A stretch of DNA of 64,000 nt from Streptomyces sp. DvalAA-43. Lineage in GTDB: Bacteria > Actinomycetota > Actinomycetes > Streptomycetales > Streptomycetaceae. Positions within the stretch are counted from its first letter, which is position 1. The number at the start of each line of letters is the position of its first letter. A program made the translations under genes and the position numbers. The notes below the pieces were generated by a model that saw only the letters and a list, made by a program, of their open reading frames with translations, made no database searches and was not told where the DNA came from. This document shows positions 42,370 to 50,115 of this stretch, in pieces. The stretch lies in the NCBI RefSeq assembly GCF_900091725.1, contig NZ_FMBW01000087.1, forward strand, positions 124,001 through 188,000, written 5' to 3'.

Positions 42370-43011
42370 GTGACAGCCATCGAGCAGACCGAGGCGGCGC
42401 GCCCGCGGGGCACTCGCCTGCCTCGCCGCGCCCGACGCAATCAGCTCCTGGGCGCCGCGCAGGAAGTCTTCGTGGCCCAGGGCTACCACTCCGCCGCGAT
42501 GGACGACATCGCCGAGCGGGCCGGGGTCAGCAAGCCGGTGCTCTACCAGCACTTCCCCGGCAAGCTGGAGCTCTATCTGGCCCTTCTCGACCAGCACTGC
42601 GAGTCGCTGCTCCATGCGGTCCGCACGGCCCTGGCGTCGACCACCGACAACAAACTGCGGGTCGCCGCGACGATGGACGCGTACTTCGCGTACGTCGAGG
42701 ACGAGGGCGGCGCCTTCCGGCTGGTCTTCGAGTCCGACCTGACCAACGAACCCGCGGTGCGCGAGCGCGTCGACCGGGTGTCCCTGCAGTGCGCGGAGGC
42801 GATCTCCGACGTCATCGCCGGTGACACGGGGCTGTCCAAGGACGAGTCCATGCTGCTCGCGGTCGGTCTGGGCGGTGTCTCCCAGGTGGTCGCCCGCTAC
42901 TGGCTCTCCAGCCGGTCCGCCATTCCGCGCGACACGGCGGTCCAGCTGCTCACCTCGCTGGCCTGGCGGGGCATCGCGGGCTTCCCGCTGCACGGCATCG
43001 ATCAGCACTGA
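42370..43011 (+). CDS. TetR-family transcriptional regulator
   Basis: 213 residues from GTG 42370, with GGGAGG 5-6 nt upstream; a start 12 nt earlier is less likely. N-terminal HTH: RRNQLLGAAQEVFVAQGYHSAAMDDIAERAGVSKPVLYQHFPGKLELY (shown to give the HTH layout, motif split: AAMDDIAERAGVSKPVLYQH is the recognition region). The C-terminal ligand domain is helical. Upstream and downstream genes have no obvious ligand hint. The position corresponds to Rv3208 of M. tuberculosis, just before the DUF3107 gene in both. The target is unknown; autoregulation is common. Confidence 0.9.
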   Translation: MTAIEQTEAARPRGTRLPRRARRNQLLGAAQEVFVAQGYHSAAMDDIAERAGVSKPVLYQHFPGKLELYLALLDQHCESLLHAVRTALASTTDNKLRVAATMDAYFAYVEDEGGAFRLVFESDLTNEPAVRERVDRVSLQCAEAISDVIAGDTGLSKDESMLLAVGLGGVSQVVARYWLSSRSAIPRDTAVQLLTSLAWRGIAGFPLHGIDQH

Positions 43012-43153
43012 CGAGGGCTGCCCGGTGCGGCCGCCGCCCGTGTTCGCTGCGGGCGTTGCCCACCGGCCACGGACGGTCCCCCTCAGCGGGCTAGTGTGTG
43101 CTGCGTACGGCGCGGCTCACCGCGCAGGGACTGACCGTCGGAGGGACATAGCC

Positions 43154-43381
43154 GTGGAGGTCAAGATCGGGGTGCAGCACACGCCCCGGGAGATCGTTCT
43201 GGAGAGCGGGCTTTCCGCCGAAGAGGTCGAGAGCACGGTCGCCGAGGCTCTCGGCGGTAAGGCACAGCTGCTCAGCCTCACGGACGAGAAGGGCCGCAAG
43301 GTCCTGGTGCCGGCCGACCGGATCGCTTACGTGGAGATCGGCGAGCCCAGCACGCGCCGCGTGGGGTTCGGCGCACTGTAG
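43154..43381 (+). CDS. DUF3107 small conserved protein
   Basis: 75 residues from GTG 43154 (VEVKIGVQHTPREIVLESG). Compact alpha/beta sequence with LSAEEVESTVAEAL and LVPADRIAYVEIGEPSTRRVGFG, the full family length. Conserved across actinobacteria (Rv3208A) and always near the TetR gene; molecular role unknown. GGAGGGACATAGCC supplies a Shine-Dalgarno. Ends 26 bp before a strong hairpin. Confidence 0.88.
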   Translation: MEVKIGVQHTPREIVLESGLSAEEVESTVAEALGGKAQLLSLTDEKGRKVLVPADRIAYVEIGEPSTRRVGFGAL

Positions 43382-43406
43382 GCAGCACGCTCCGAGCAGT
43401 GACCGC

Positions 43407-43443
43407 GGCAGCGGCCCGGTGGGATTCCCACCGGGCCGCTGCC
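43407..43443 (+). terminator. 17-bp hairpin after the DUF3107 gene
   Basis: GGCAGCGGCCCGGTGGG (43407-43423) pairs with the complement ending at 43443 around a 3-nt loop. Confidence 0.85.
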
Positions 43444-43601
43444 CGTTTCACCGGTCCGTGGATCCGCCGCATCCGCCACGGGCGCCCGACCCATGCGATT
43501 CCGGTGCAAACCCTGCCCGAAGGAGGGTTGCGTTCCGTATCCCTCGGGTAGTACCGCTATCGACCGCTCCACCCGCCCCGCAACTCGCGAGGTGATCACC
43601 T

Positions 43602-43871
43602 GTGATCCTGGAACCACTCGGCTCCGTCGTGCTCGGACTCGCCCTCGCCTGGATGGCGCTCCGTTCCCTGCCGGACCGGCTCCCGTCCCGCCGTGCCGTC
43701 CTGACCACCGGCGCCCTGGGAGGCCTGTTCGGCGCGTATCTCATGCACTCGGTGCTGGGTCCGGGCCATGTCGTGGCCACGCTGGTCGGCTCGGCGCTGA
43801 TCGGCGCGGTGACGCTCTCCTTGCTGATCCGCCCCCGCAGCCACCGGCTGAGCCGATCAGCGGCGGCCTGA
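43602..43871 (+). CDS. small integral membrane protein
   Basis: 89 residues from GTG 43602 with AGGTGAT upstream. Three predicted TM helices (GSVVLGLALAWMAL, AVLTTGALGGLFGAYLMHSV, VVATLVGSALIGAVTLSLLI) and a basic C-terminal tail. Resembles GlsB/YeaQ-type transglycosylase-associated small membrane proteins in topology, though the match is weak. Function unknown; converges with the ferritin-like gene. Confidence 0.65.
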   Translation: MILEPLGSVVLGLALAWMALRSLPDRLPSRRAVLTTGALGGLFGAYLMHSVLGPGHVVATLVGSALIGAVTLSLLIRPRSHRLSRSAAA

Positions 43872-43903
43872 GGCCGGCCCGGCGGCCGGCCCCGATGCGC
43901 CCG

Positions 43904-44638
43904 CTAAGCGGCCAGTCCGAGCGCGGCCATCCGCTTGGTGTGCGCCTCGGTGATCCGCGAGAACATCCGGCCGACCTCCGCCAGGTCGAAGCCGTCCGCC
44001 ACACCGCCGACGAGCATCGTGGACAGCGCGTCGCGGTCGGCGACCACGCGCTGTGCCTGGGAGAGGGCCTCGCCCATCAGCCGGCGCGCCCACAGCGCGA
44101 GCCGGCCGCCGACGCGCGGGTCCGCCTCGATCGCGGCGCGCACCTTCTCGACGGCGAAGTTCCCGTGCCCGGTGTCGTCGAGCACGGCGAGGACGAGCGA
44201 GCGGGTGTCCGAGTCGAGCCGGGCCGCGACCTCCCGGTAGAAGTCACTGGCGATCGAGTCGCCGACGTACGCCTTGACCAGGCCCTCCAGCCAGTCCGAC
44301 GGCGCGGTCTGGCGGTGGAAGTCGTCGAGCGCCCTGGCGAACGGCTCCATCGCGCCGGTGGGCTCCACCTCGATCGCGGACAGCCGGTCGGTGAGCCGCT
44401 CGAAGTGATGGAATTCGGCGGAGGCCATCTTCGCCAGCTCCGCCTTGTCGGCCAGCGTCGGCGCGAGTTTTGCGTCCTCGGCGAGCCGCTCGAAGGCCGC
44501 CAGCTCCCCGTACGCGAGTGCTCCCAGCAGGTCCACGACCGCTGCCCGGTACTGCGGGTCCACGGACGCGGTGGCCCAGTCCTGGGCGGCGATTCCGGTG
44601 GGTCCCGGGGCTTCATTGGCGTTGTCAGGCGTCTCCAT
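43904..44638 (-). CDS. ferritin-like-fold protein
   Basis: 244 residues from ATG 44636-44638. All-helical, with EFHHFERL and other Glu/His positions (YGELAAFERL, DDFHRQ, DDTGHGNF) arranged as in diiron ferritin-like or MiaE-type proteins. The diiron site looks incomplete by eye, so catalytic activity is uncertain. No signal or TM helix. Equivalent in position to Rv3210c, near the rhlE-type helicase gene. TATTCT lies 7 nt before the ATG, suggesting a leaderless message. It diverges from the DEAD-box gene. Confidence 0.8.
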   Translation of the reverse strand: METPDNANEAPGPTGIAAQDWATASVDPQYRAAVVDLLGALAYGELAAFERLAEDAKLAPTLADKAELAKMASAEFHHFERLTDRLSAIEVEPTGAMEPFARALDDFHRQTAPSDWLEGLVKAYVGDSIASDFYREVAARLDSDTRSLVLAVLDDTGHGNFAVEKVRAAIEADPRVGGRLALWARRLMGEALSQAQRVVADRDALSTMLVGGVADGFDLAEVGRMFSRITEAHTKRMAALGLAA

Positions 44639-44645
44639 GAAGCGC

Positions 44646-44651
44646 AGAATA
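44646..44651 (-). promoter_or_regulatory. -10 element of leaderless ferritin-like gene
   Basis: TATTCT on the minus strand, 7 nt before the ATG. Confidence 0.5.
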
Positions 44652-44806
44652 GCCCGCCCGGCGAGGGACGGAGGGGCCCGGTCAGCCAGTGACATCACAC
44701 CGTTCCGATGAATTCGCCCAACACACATGCGCGAATCCGGGGTACAGTGGTATTGCGCCTACTGAGTATTTTGGATGTACCAGTGGCGTGAAAAAGGTGA
44801 AAACGA

Positions 44807-44890
44807 ATGAGGATGCCCGGTCGGTGGCCCGATCGGCTCCGACCCGACAGCCCTCCACGCGGGGCGTACGACACGTACGACCGCAGATGA
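44807..44890 (+). CDS. candidate short leader ORF 1 upstream of the DEAD-box gene
   Basis: 27 codons (MRMPGRWPDRLRPDSPPRG...), with GGTGAAAACGA before the ATG. Its stop overlaps the ATG of the next short ORF (ATGA, 44887-44890). Arg/Pro-rich. Translation is not proven. Confidence 0.35.
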   Translation: MRMPGRWPDRLRPDSPPRGAYDTYDRR

Positions 44891-45036
44891 GGGGCCCCCT
44901 CAGCGGCACGAGCGCTCGAGCGACGGCAGTGGTCCCGCGCCACCCGGCCCATCCACGGCCGGATGACCAACCCCGGCACGGTACGACCCCCAGCGTTCGC
45001 CTCGGGCCGCGTCTCACAGAAGAGGCAGCACCCTGA
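44887..45036 (+). CDS. candidate short leader ORF 2, overlapping the DEAD-box start
   Basis: 49 codons from ATG 44887; the stop TGA (45034-45036) overlaps the inferred CTG start of the helicase gene (CTGA). The frame is open back to 44689, so the true start is uncertain. Third-position GC is modest. With ORF 1 it makes a chain of coupled short ORFs in the 395-bp gap between the ferritin-like and DEAD-box genes. Confidence 0.35.
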   Translation: MRGPLSGTSARATAVVPRHPAHPRPDDQPRHGTTPSVRLGPRLTEEAAP

Positions 45037-46970
45037 CTACGTTTCGTGAACTCGGGATTCTTCCCGAGACGGCCGAGGCCCTTGAGGCCGTCGGCATCGT
45101 GTCCCCGTTCCCCATCCAGGAGATGACGCTCCCCGTCGCGCTCTCCGGCTCCGATGTCATCGGCCAGGCCAAGACCGGCACCGGCAAGACCCTCGGTTTC
45201 GGTCTGCCGCTGCTGGAGCGCGTCACCGTCCCCGCGGACGTCGAGGCCGGCCGGGCCGGGCCCGAGAAGCTGACCGAGGCGCCGCAGGCGCTCGTCGTCG
45301 TCCCCACCCGTGAGCTCTGCCAGCAGGTCACCAACGACCTGCTGACCGCCGGCAAGGTGCGCAACGTCCGCGTGCTCGCGATCTACGGCGGCCGTGCGTA
45401 CGAGCCGCAGGTCGAGGCCCTGAAGAAGGGCGTCGATGTGATCGTCGGCACCCCGGGCCGTCTGCTCGACCTGGCCGGACAGCGCAAGCTCGACCTCTCG
45501 CACGTCCGTGCGCTGGTGCTCGACGAGGCCGACGAGATGCTCGACCTGGGCTTCCTGCCCGACGTCGAGAAGATCATCACGATGCTTCCGCCGAAGCGCC
45601 AGACGATGCTGTTCTCGGCGACCATGCCGGGCGCCGTCATCGGCCTCGCGCGCCGCTACATGTCGCAGCCGACGCACATCCGCGCCACCTCGCCCGACGA
45701 CGAGGGCGCGACCGTCGCGAACATCTCGCAGCATGTCTTCCGGGCCCACTCGATGGACAAGCCGGAGATGGTCTCCCGCATCCTGCAGGCCAACGGCCGC
45801 GGACTGGCGATGATCTTCTGCCGCACCAAGCGCACGGCGGCCGACATCGCCGAGCAGCTGGAGAAGCGCGGCTTCGCCTCCGGCGCGGTCCACGGCGACC
45901 TCGGCCAGGGCGCCCGCGAACAGGCGCTGCGCGCCTTCCGCAACGGCAAGGTGGACGTGCTCGTCTGCACCGACGTCGCGGCCCGCGGTATCGATGTCGA
46001 GGGTGTGACCCACGTCATCAACTACCAGTCGCCGGAGGACGAGAAGACGTACCTCCACCGCATCGGCCGGACCGGCCGCGCGGGCGCCAAGGGCATCGCG
46101 ATCACGCTGGTCGACTGGGACGACATCCCGCGCTGGCAGCTGATCAACAAGGCCCTCGACCTGAAGTTCCCGGACCCGGTCGAGACGTACTCCACCTCCC
46201 CGCACCTGTTCGAGGAGCTCGACATCCCGGTCGGCACCAAGGGTGTCCTGCCGCGCGCCGAGCGGACCCGCGCGGGCCTGCGGGCCGAGGAGATCGAGGA
46301 CCTCGGCGAGACGGGCGGCCGCGGCCGCAAGCCCGCCGCGGCCTCGGCGCCCGCCGTCCGCGAGGAGCGCGCGCCGCGTACGCCGCGTCAGCGCCGTCGC
46401 ACCCGGGGCGGCTCCGCCGTCCAGGAGGCGCCCGCCGCCGCCACGGTGCCGGCCCCGGCCCCCGAGGCCACCGACGCCCCGTCGGAGCCGCGCACACCGC
46501 GCCGCCGTCGCCGTACCCGCGTCGGCGCCCCGGAAGCCGCGGCCGAGGCCGTGCTGAGCACGGTGGAGGCCGTGGTCGAGGTCACCGTCGAGCCGAAGGC
46601 CGACAAGGCCCCGGCCGAGGAGGCGCCCGCGGCCGAGACCAAGCCGCGCCGCCGCCGGGCCCGCGTGGTCAAGCCGGTCGAGGACGAGGTCGACTTCCAG
46701 ATCGCGCCCATCGCCGAGCCGGTGGCCGAGACCCGGACGGTCACCAAGCCGCGCCGCCGCACCCGCGTCGTCAAGCCGGTCGAGGACGAGGTCGACTTCC
46801 AGATCGCGCCCATCGCCGAGCCCGTCCCGGAGACCAAGCCGCGCCGCCGCACCCGTGCGGCCGCCAAGCCGAAGACGGAGACCGTGGCCGAGGCCCCGGC
46901 CGCCGAGGGCGAGGCCAAGCCGCGCAGGCGCCGGGCGCCGCGCGCGGCCGCCGCCAAGACCGAAGGCTGA
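45033..46970 (+). CDS. DEAD-box RNA helicase (RhlE-like), apparent CTG start
   Basis: 645 residues if begun at CTG 45033. The Q-motif region (TTFRELGILPETAEALEAVG ... SPFPIQ) starts at that codon, and no ATG, GTG or TTG lies in frame between it and an upstream stop at 44964; GTG 45099 would cut the Q-motif. Core motifs: AKTGTGKT (46-53), PTRELC, DEAD (164-167), SAT, then HRIGRTGRAG. The C-terminal ~230 residues are a basic tail with RRRTR clusters alternating with an acidic segment (KPVEDEVDFQIAPIAEPV, present twice), probably an RNA-binding disordered tail. AGAAGAGG precedes the start. Probably acts in ribosome or mRNA metabolism, cold or stress adaptation. Confidence 0.9.
   Translation: MTTFRELGILPETAEALEAVGIVSPFPIQEMTLPVALSGSDVIGQAKTGTGKTLGFGLPLLERVTVPADVEAGRAGPEKLTEAPQALVVVPTRELCQQVTNDLLTAGKVRNVRVLAIYGGRAYEPQVEALKKGVDVIVGTPGRLLDLAGQRKLDLSHVRALVLDEADEMLDLGFLPDVEKIITMLPPKRQTMLFSATMPGAVIGLARRYMSQPTHIRATSPDDEGATVANISQHVFRAHSMDKPEMVSRILQANGRGLAMIFCRTKRTAADIAEQLEKRGFASGAVHGDLGQGAREQALRAFRNGKVDVLVCTDVAARGIDVEGVTHVINYQSPEDEKTYLHRIGRTGRAGAKGIAITLVDWDDIPRWQLINKALDLKFPDPVETYSTSPHLFEELDIPVGTKGVLPRAERTRAGLRAEEIEDLGETGGRGRKPAAASAPAVREERAPRTPRQRRRTRGGSAVQEAPAAATVPAPAPEATDAPSEPRTPRRRRRTRVGAPEAAAEAVLSTVEAVVEVTVEPKADKAPAEEAPAAETKPRRRRARVVKPVEDEVDFQIAPIAEPVAETRTVTKPRRRTRVVKPVEDEVDFQIAPIAEPVPETKPRRRTRAAAKPKTETVAEAPAAEGEAKPRRRRAPRAAAAKTEG
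46641..46850 (+). repeat. in-frame duplication in the helicase tail
   Basis: Two long copies (from 46641 and 46746) and a partial third (from 46836) each begin AAGCCGCGCCGCCGC. The copies code basic RRR-type clusters followed by the acidic VEDEVDFQIAPIAEP segment. Confidence 0.85.
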
Positions 46971-46994
46971 GCGGCCACCGCTCAGGAGACCGAT

Positions 46995-47036
46995 ACGCCG
47001 GACGGGCCCGAGGACATCCTCGGGCCCGTCCGGCGT
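46995..47036 (+). terminator. 19-bp perfect hairpin after the helicase gene
   Basis: Arms 46995-47013 and 47018-47036 with a 4-nt loop, 24 bp past the stop. Confidence 0.88.
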
Positions 47037-47074
47037 TCGGGCGCCTCCCCTCTGCCCGCCCGCCCCGCACGGCA

Positions 47075-47080
47075 TAACCT
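47075..47080 (+). promoter_or_regulatory. -10 element of leaderless hydrolase gene
   Basis: TAACCT 6 nt before ATG 47087; no Shine-Dalgarno. Confidence 0.45.
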
Positions 47081-47086
47081 CGTCCC

Positions 47087-47926
47087 ATGAGCCGGCCGCA
47101 CACCTTCACCCCGCCCCCCTGCGCCCACGCCCGCCAGCTGCGCACCTCACGCGGCGACTTCGCCGTGCTGGACGCCTCGCCGCCCGGCGCCGTGCGCGCC
47201 ACCGCCCTTCTGCTGCCCGGGTACATGGGCAGCAAGGAGGACTTCATGGCGCTCCTCGAACCGCTTTCGGCCGCCGGGTACCGGACCGTCGCCGTGGACG
47301 GCCGCGGGCAGTACGAGACCGAGGGGACGGACCGTCAGGAGACTTACGCACAGGGCGAGTTGGCCCTCGATGTGCTCGCCCAGGCCACCGCTCTCGACGT
47401 GGGTACCGTGCATCTGCTGGGCCATTCGCTCGGCGGGCAGATCGCCCGCGCCGCCGTACTGCTCGACGACGCGCCGTTCCGTTCGCTGACGCTCATGTCG
47501 TCCGGGCCCGCCGAGGTCGTCGAAGCCCAGCAGCTCAAGGTGAAGGTGCTCAGCGACGCGCTCGCGACGCTGAGCATGGCCAGGGTGTGGGAGGCGATGC
47601 GCGCCCTGGACCCGCCCGAGGACACGGCGACGGACGGCGAGGCGCTGCGCCGCCGCTGGCTGCGCCACCGGCCCGCCCAGCTGATCGCCACCGGCCGCCA
47701 GCTGGTGACCGAGCCGGACCGGGTGGCCGAGCTCGCCGCCGTACCGCTGCCGGTCCATGTGCTCTCCGGCGAGCGCGACGACACCTGGCCGGTGCCGCTG
47801 CTCGACGAGATGGCGCGGCGGCTGGGCGCGCACCGCACCCGGATCGCCGGTGCCGAGCACTCCCCCAACACGGACCGCCCTAAGAAAACGGCGGCCGCCC
47901 TGGCCGCGTTCTGGGACAGCCTGTAG
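47087..47926 (+). CDS. alpha/beta hydrolase
   Basis: 279 residues from ATG 47087. LLLPGYMGSKEDF oxyanion loop, GHSLGG elbow (Ser114), VLSGERDDTWPV with the Asp and GAEHSPNTDRP with the His. Triad complete, short cap; soluble. Family of general esterases and lipases, substrate unknown. It stands alone between two strong hairpins and appears to have its own leaderless promoter. Convergent with the NYN gene. Confidence 0.87.
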   Translation: MSRPHTFTPPPCAHARQLRTSRGDFAVLDASPPGAVRATALLLPGYMGSKEDFMALLEPLSAAGYRTVAVDGRGQYETEGTDRQETYAQGELALDVLAQATALDVGTVHLLGHSLGGQIARAAVLLDDAPFRSLTLMSSGPAEVVEAQQLKVKVLSDALATLSMARVWEAMRALDPPEDTATDGEALRRRWLRHRPAQLIATGRQLVTEPDRVAELAAVPLPVHVLSGERDDTWPVPLLDEMARRLGAHRTRIAGAEHSPNTDRPKKTAAALAAFWDSL

Positions 47927-47945
47927 ACGGCGGCCGCCGGGGGCC

Positions 47946-48012
47946 AGGGCCTTTCGTTTGGATCAGGCCGGACCCCGCTCCCTGATCCGGCCTGATCCAA
48001 ACGAAAGGCCCT
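47946..48012. repeat. 27-bp perfect inverted repeat
   Basis: Arms 47946-47972 and 47986-48012 are exact complements around a 13-nt loop. It fills the space between the convergent hydrolase and NYN genes, and its right end overlaps the NYN stop codon. It can act as a bidirectional terminator; its length and A/T-containing core are unlike other hairpins here. Confidence 0.85.
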
Positions 48013-48898
48013 AGTACTGCGACTGGAGGTGCTGCCAGAAGCCGTCGCGCAGCGCGCGGCGCAGGTGCGCGTGGCCGCGCAGCGAGTGCTGGAGCAGCCG
48101 TTCCGCCTCGACCAGCAGGTCCTGGTCGACGGAGCCCGGCAGATACGGATGGCCGGGCAGCAGGTCGGCGAGGGACTCACGGCCCCGGGCGGCCAGCCAG
48201 GCCGCGGCGATCTGCGCACCGACGAAGCGGACGTCCTCGCGCGCGGGCGCGGGGGTGTCGTCCTCGTAGGTGGTGACGGGGCGTCTGGTGACGTACGGGC
48301 GGCAGAAGTCCAGGTCGAAGGTGCGCTGGCTGTCGACCTCCCAGAGCAGCGGTTCGGCCTGGTTGCGCCCCTCACCCGCCTCGATGCCCCAGAGGTGCAC
48401 CCGGGCCCCGTACCCCTGCGCCGCCTCGACGGCCGACACCAGGTCCTCGTCGCCGCCCACGAGCGCGGCGTCGCTGATCGCGCGGTGCCGGGCGAGGGAT
48501 TCGAGGTCGGTGCGGATGAGTGAGTCGACGCCCTTCTGCTGGTTGTTGGCGTTGAGGTTGCCGAGTCTGACCTTGACGTCGGGGAGTTCGGCGATGGACT
48601 GCTGCTCGACGGTGTGGATGCGCCGTCTGGCTCCGTCGTACCAGTACACGCGCAGCAGCCTGCTGTCCGCGAAGATCGTCCGGGCCTTGTCGATGAAGGC
48701 CTCGATCAGCCCTTCCGCGTCGAGGTCGAAGGAGCGGCGGTCCTCGGTGCCGGTGACGAGCAGTCCGGCCGCGGCGTACACATAGCCCGCGTCCACGAAG
48801 ATCGCGTGGGTCGAAGGGGTCTTCGAGACCTCGGCGAGCATGCGCTGGAGCAGCTCATTGGTGCGGTCCAGGCGTTCGTGGATCTCTGCCTCGTTCAT
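48011..48898 (-). CDS. NYN-domain (PIN-like) RNase
   Basis: 295 residues from ATG 48896-48898. HAIFVDAGYVYAAAG gives the first acidic residue of the NYN/PIN site; VRVYWYDGA-like RVYWYDGARR, KGVDSLIRTDLESLA and LVGGDEDLVSAVEAAQ supply the other Asp residues. The C-terminal ~90 residues form a helical OST-HTH-like or uncharacterised domain. These LabA/NYN proteins are metal-dependent nucleases on RNA. The first 25 residues are a coiled segment (ERLDRTNELLQRMLAEV) perhaps for dimerisation. Diverges from the 50-residue protein gene. Confidence 0.85.
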   Translation of the reverse strand: MNEAEIHERLDRTNELLQRMLAEVSKTPSTHAIFVDAGYVYAAAGLLVTGTEDRRSFDLDAEGLIEAFIDKARTIFADSRLLRVYWYDGARRRIHTVEQQSIAELPDVKVRLGNLNANNQQKGVDSLIRTDLESLARHRAISDAALVGGDEDLVSAVEAAQGYGARVHLWGIEAGEGRNQAEPLLWEVDSQRTFDLDFCRPYVTRRPVTTYEDDTPAPAREDVRFVGAQIAAAWLAARGRESLADLLPGHPYLPGSVDQDLLVEAERLLQHSLRGHAHLRRALRDGFWQHLQSQY

Positions 48899-48981
48899 TC
48901 GGGCCTCGTCGTGGGCCTCGTCGCCCCAGGGTGCTCGGTGACCTGTTGATACTTAGACATCCAAAAAATTTCCTTAGCGTA

Positions 48982-49008
48982 GGGAATGTTTGCCTGAAGC
49001 AAGCCGTT
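48982..49008 (+). promoter_or_regulatory. sigma-R-type promoter upstream of small ORF
   Basis: GGGAAT (48982-48987), 18 nt, GTT (49006-49008), the same spacing as the mycoredoxin promoter. The A/T-rich block 48950-48972 on its upstream side may hold the NYN promoter. Confidence 0.6.
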
Positions 49009-49119
49009 GTACCTCCTGTGGAGCACGGGACAGGGATGTCCGGTGCTCTCATCCTTGCGGACGGATCACCCGTCCTCCCCGTAGTTCTCCAGCAGGAGGA
49101 TCAGACGAAGGGAAGCCTT

Positions 49120-49272
49120 ATGCGCTTCGAGATCATGCGACTCGACGATGTCGACGGTACCGCCGTGGACAGCACCGTCGTGGACGCCGCCTCCGTCAAC
49201 CGGATCGTGCAGCAGGCCGCAGCCATGGGCCAGCGCATCTATATCCGCCCGGCCGAGACCTCGGCTTCGTAA
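49120..49272 (+). CDS. 50-residue conserved Streptomyces protein
   Basis: 50 residues from ATG 49120 (MRFEIMRLDDVDGTAVDSTV) with GAAGGGAAG upstream. Compact: a beta segment, VVDAASVNRIVQQAAAMGQ helix, then RIYIRPAETS. Recurrent beside the NYN gene in Streptomyces by memory; function unknown. It lies behind a sigma-R-type promoter and ends at a hairpin, so it is a monocistronic unit, possibly thiol-stress induced. Confidence 0.75.
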   Translation: MRFEIMRLDDVDGTAVDSTVVDAASVNRIVQQAAAMGQRIYIRPAETSAS

Positions 49273-49295
49273 CGCAGTACGACGCACAAAGACGA

Positions 49296-49330
49296 AGCGC
49301 CCCCGCACGGAAGTTCCGTACGGGGGCGCT
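49296..49330. terminator. hairpin between small ORF and marC
   Basis: AGCGCCCCCG...ACGGAA (49296-49312) pairs with TTCCGT...CGGGGGCGCT (49314-49330), one mismatch. Confidence 0.75.
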
Positions 49331-49348
49331 GTGGTGTCCGCGGGGCCG

Positions 49349-49954
49349 TCAGGCGTTCTGGATGACCTGGGTGACACCGTTGATGATCTGCTGTACGGCG
49401 ATGGCGGACAGCATCATTCCGGCGAGCCTGGTCACCAGCACGACGCCGCCGTCCTTGATGACCCGGATGATCAGCAGCGAGTAGCGCATGGTCAGCCACA
49501 GCACGACGTGCATGGCGATGATCGCCGACCAGACCGAGATCTGGCTGCCCACACTGTCGGCGTGCTGCACCGCCAGGATCACCGAGACGATCGCACCGGG
49601 CCCGGCGAGCAGCGGCATGCCCAGCGGTACGAGCGCCACATTGACGTCCTTGGTCTGCGTCGGCTCGTCGGTCTTGCCGGTCAGCAGGTCGAGCGCGATC
49701 AGCAGCAGGAGCAGTCCGCCCGCGATCATCAGGGCGGGCACGGAGACATGCAGGTAGTCGAGGATCTGCTGGCCGAGCAGGCCGAAGACGGCAATCACAC
49801 CGAAGGCGACGGCGACCGCCTGGAGCGCCATTCTGCGCTGCATCTTGGCGGGGCGGCCGGCGGTGAGCGCGAGGAAGATCGGGGTGATCCCGGGGGGATC
49901 CATAATCACAAAAAGCGTGAGAAAAAGGGATCCGAAGACAGCGACGTCGAACAC
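49349..49954 (-). CDS. MarC-family integral membrane protein
   Basis: 201 residues from GTG 49952-49954. Six predicted TM helices; DVAVFGSLFLTLFVIMDPPG and GMPLLAGPGAIVSVI are the conserved MarC/UPF0056 signatures. The family is conserved but its transport role is unproven; the old antibiotic-resistance link was withdrawn. The frame is open far upstream (to 51772), but that part is antisense to other genes. AAGG lies just before the GTG. The 162-bp gap to the PHP gene has no further feature. Confidence 0.88.
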   Translation of the reverse strand: MFDVAVFGSLFLTLFVIMDPPGITPIFLALTAGRPAKMQRRMALQAVAVAFGVIAVFGLLGQQILDYLHVSVPALMIAGGLLLLLIALDLLTGKTDEPTQTKDVNVALVPLGMPLLAGPGAIVSVILAVQHADSVGSQISVWSAIIAMHVVLWLTMRYSLLIIRVIKDGGVVLVTRLAGMMLSAIAVQQIINGVTQVIQNA

Positions 49955-50115
49955 AGTGAGCCTTGCGAGAAGAGAGAACGAGAAGAGGGGAACGGCCTGA
50001 AGGAGCGCACCGCGGAGCCATGACGGCGGGCCGGGTGCGCGGAATCGGAAAGCGGGGGTGTGACGGGCGGCGGTACGCGTACGGGGTCCGTGCTCCGGCC
50101 CTGTCGTGTGCGTCG

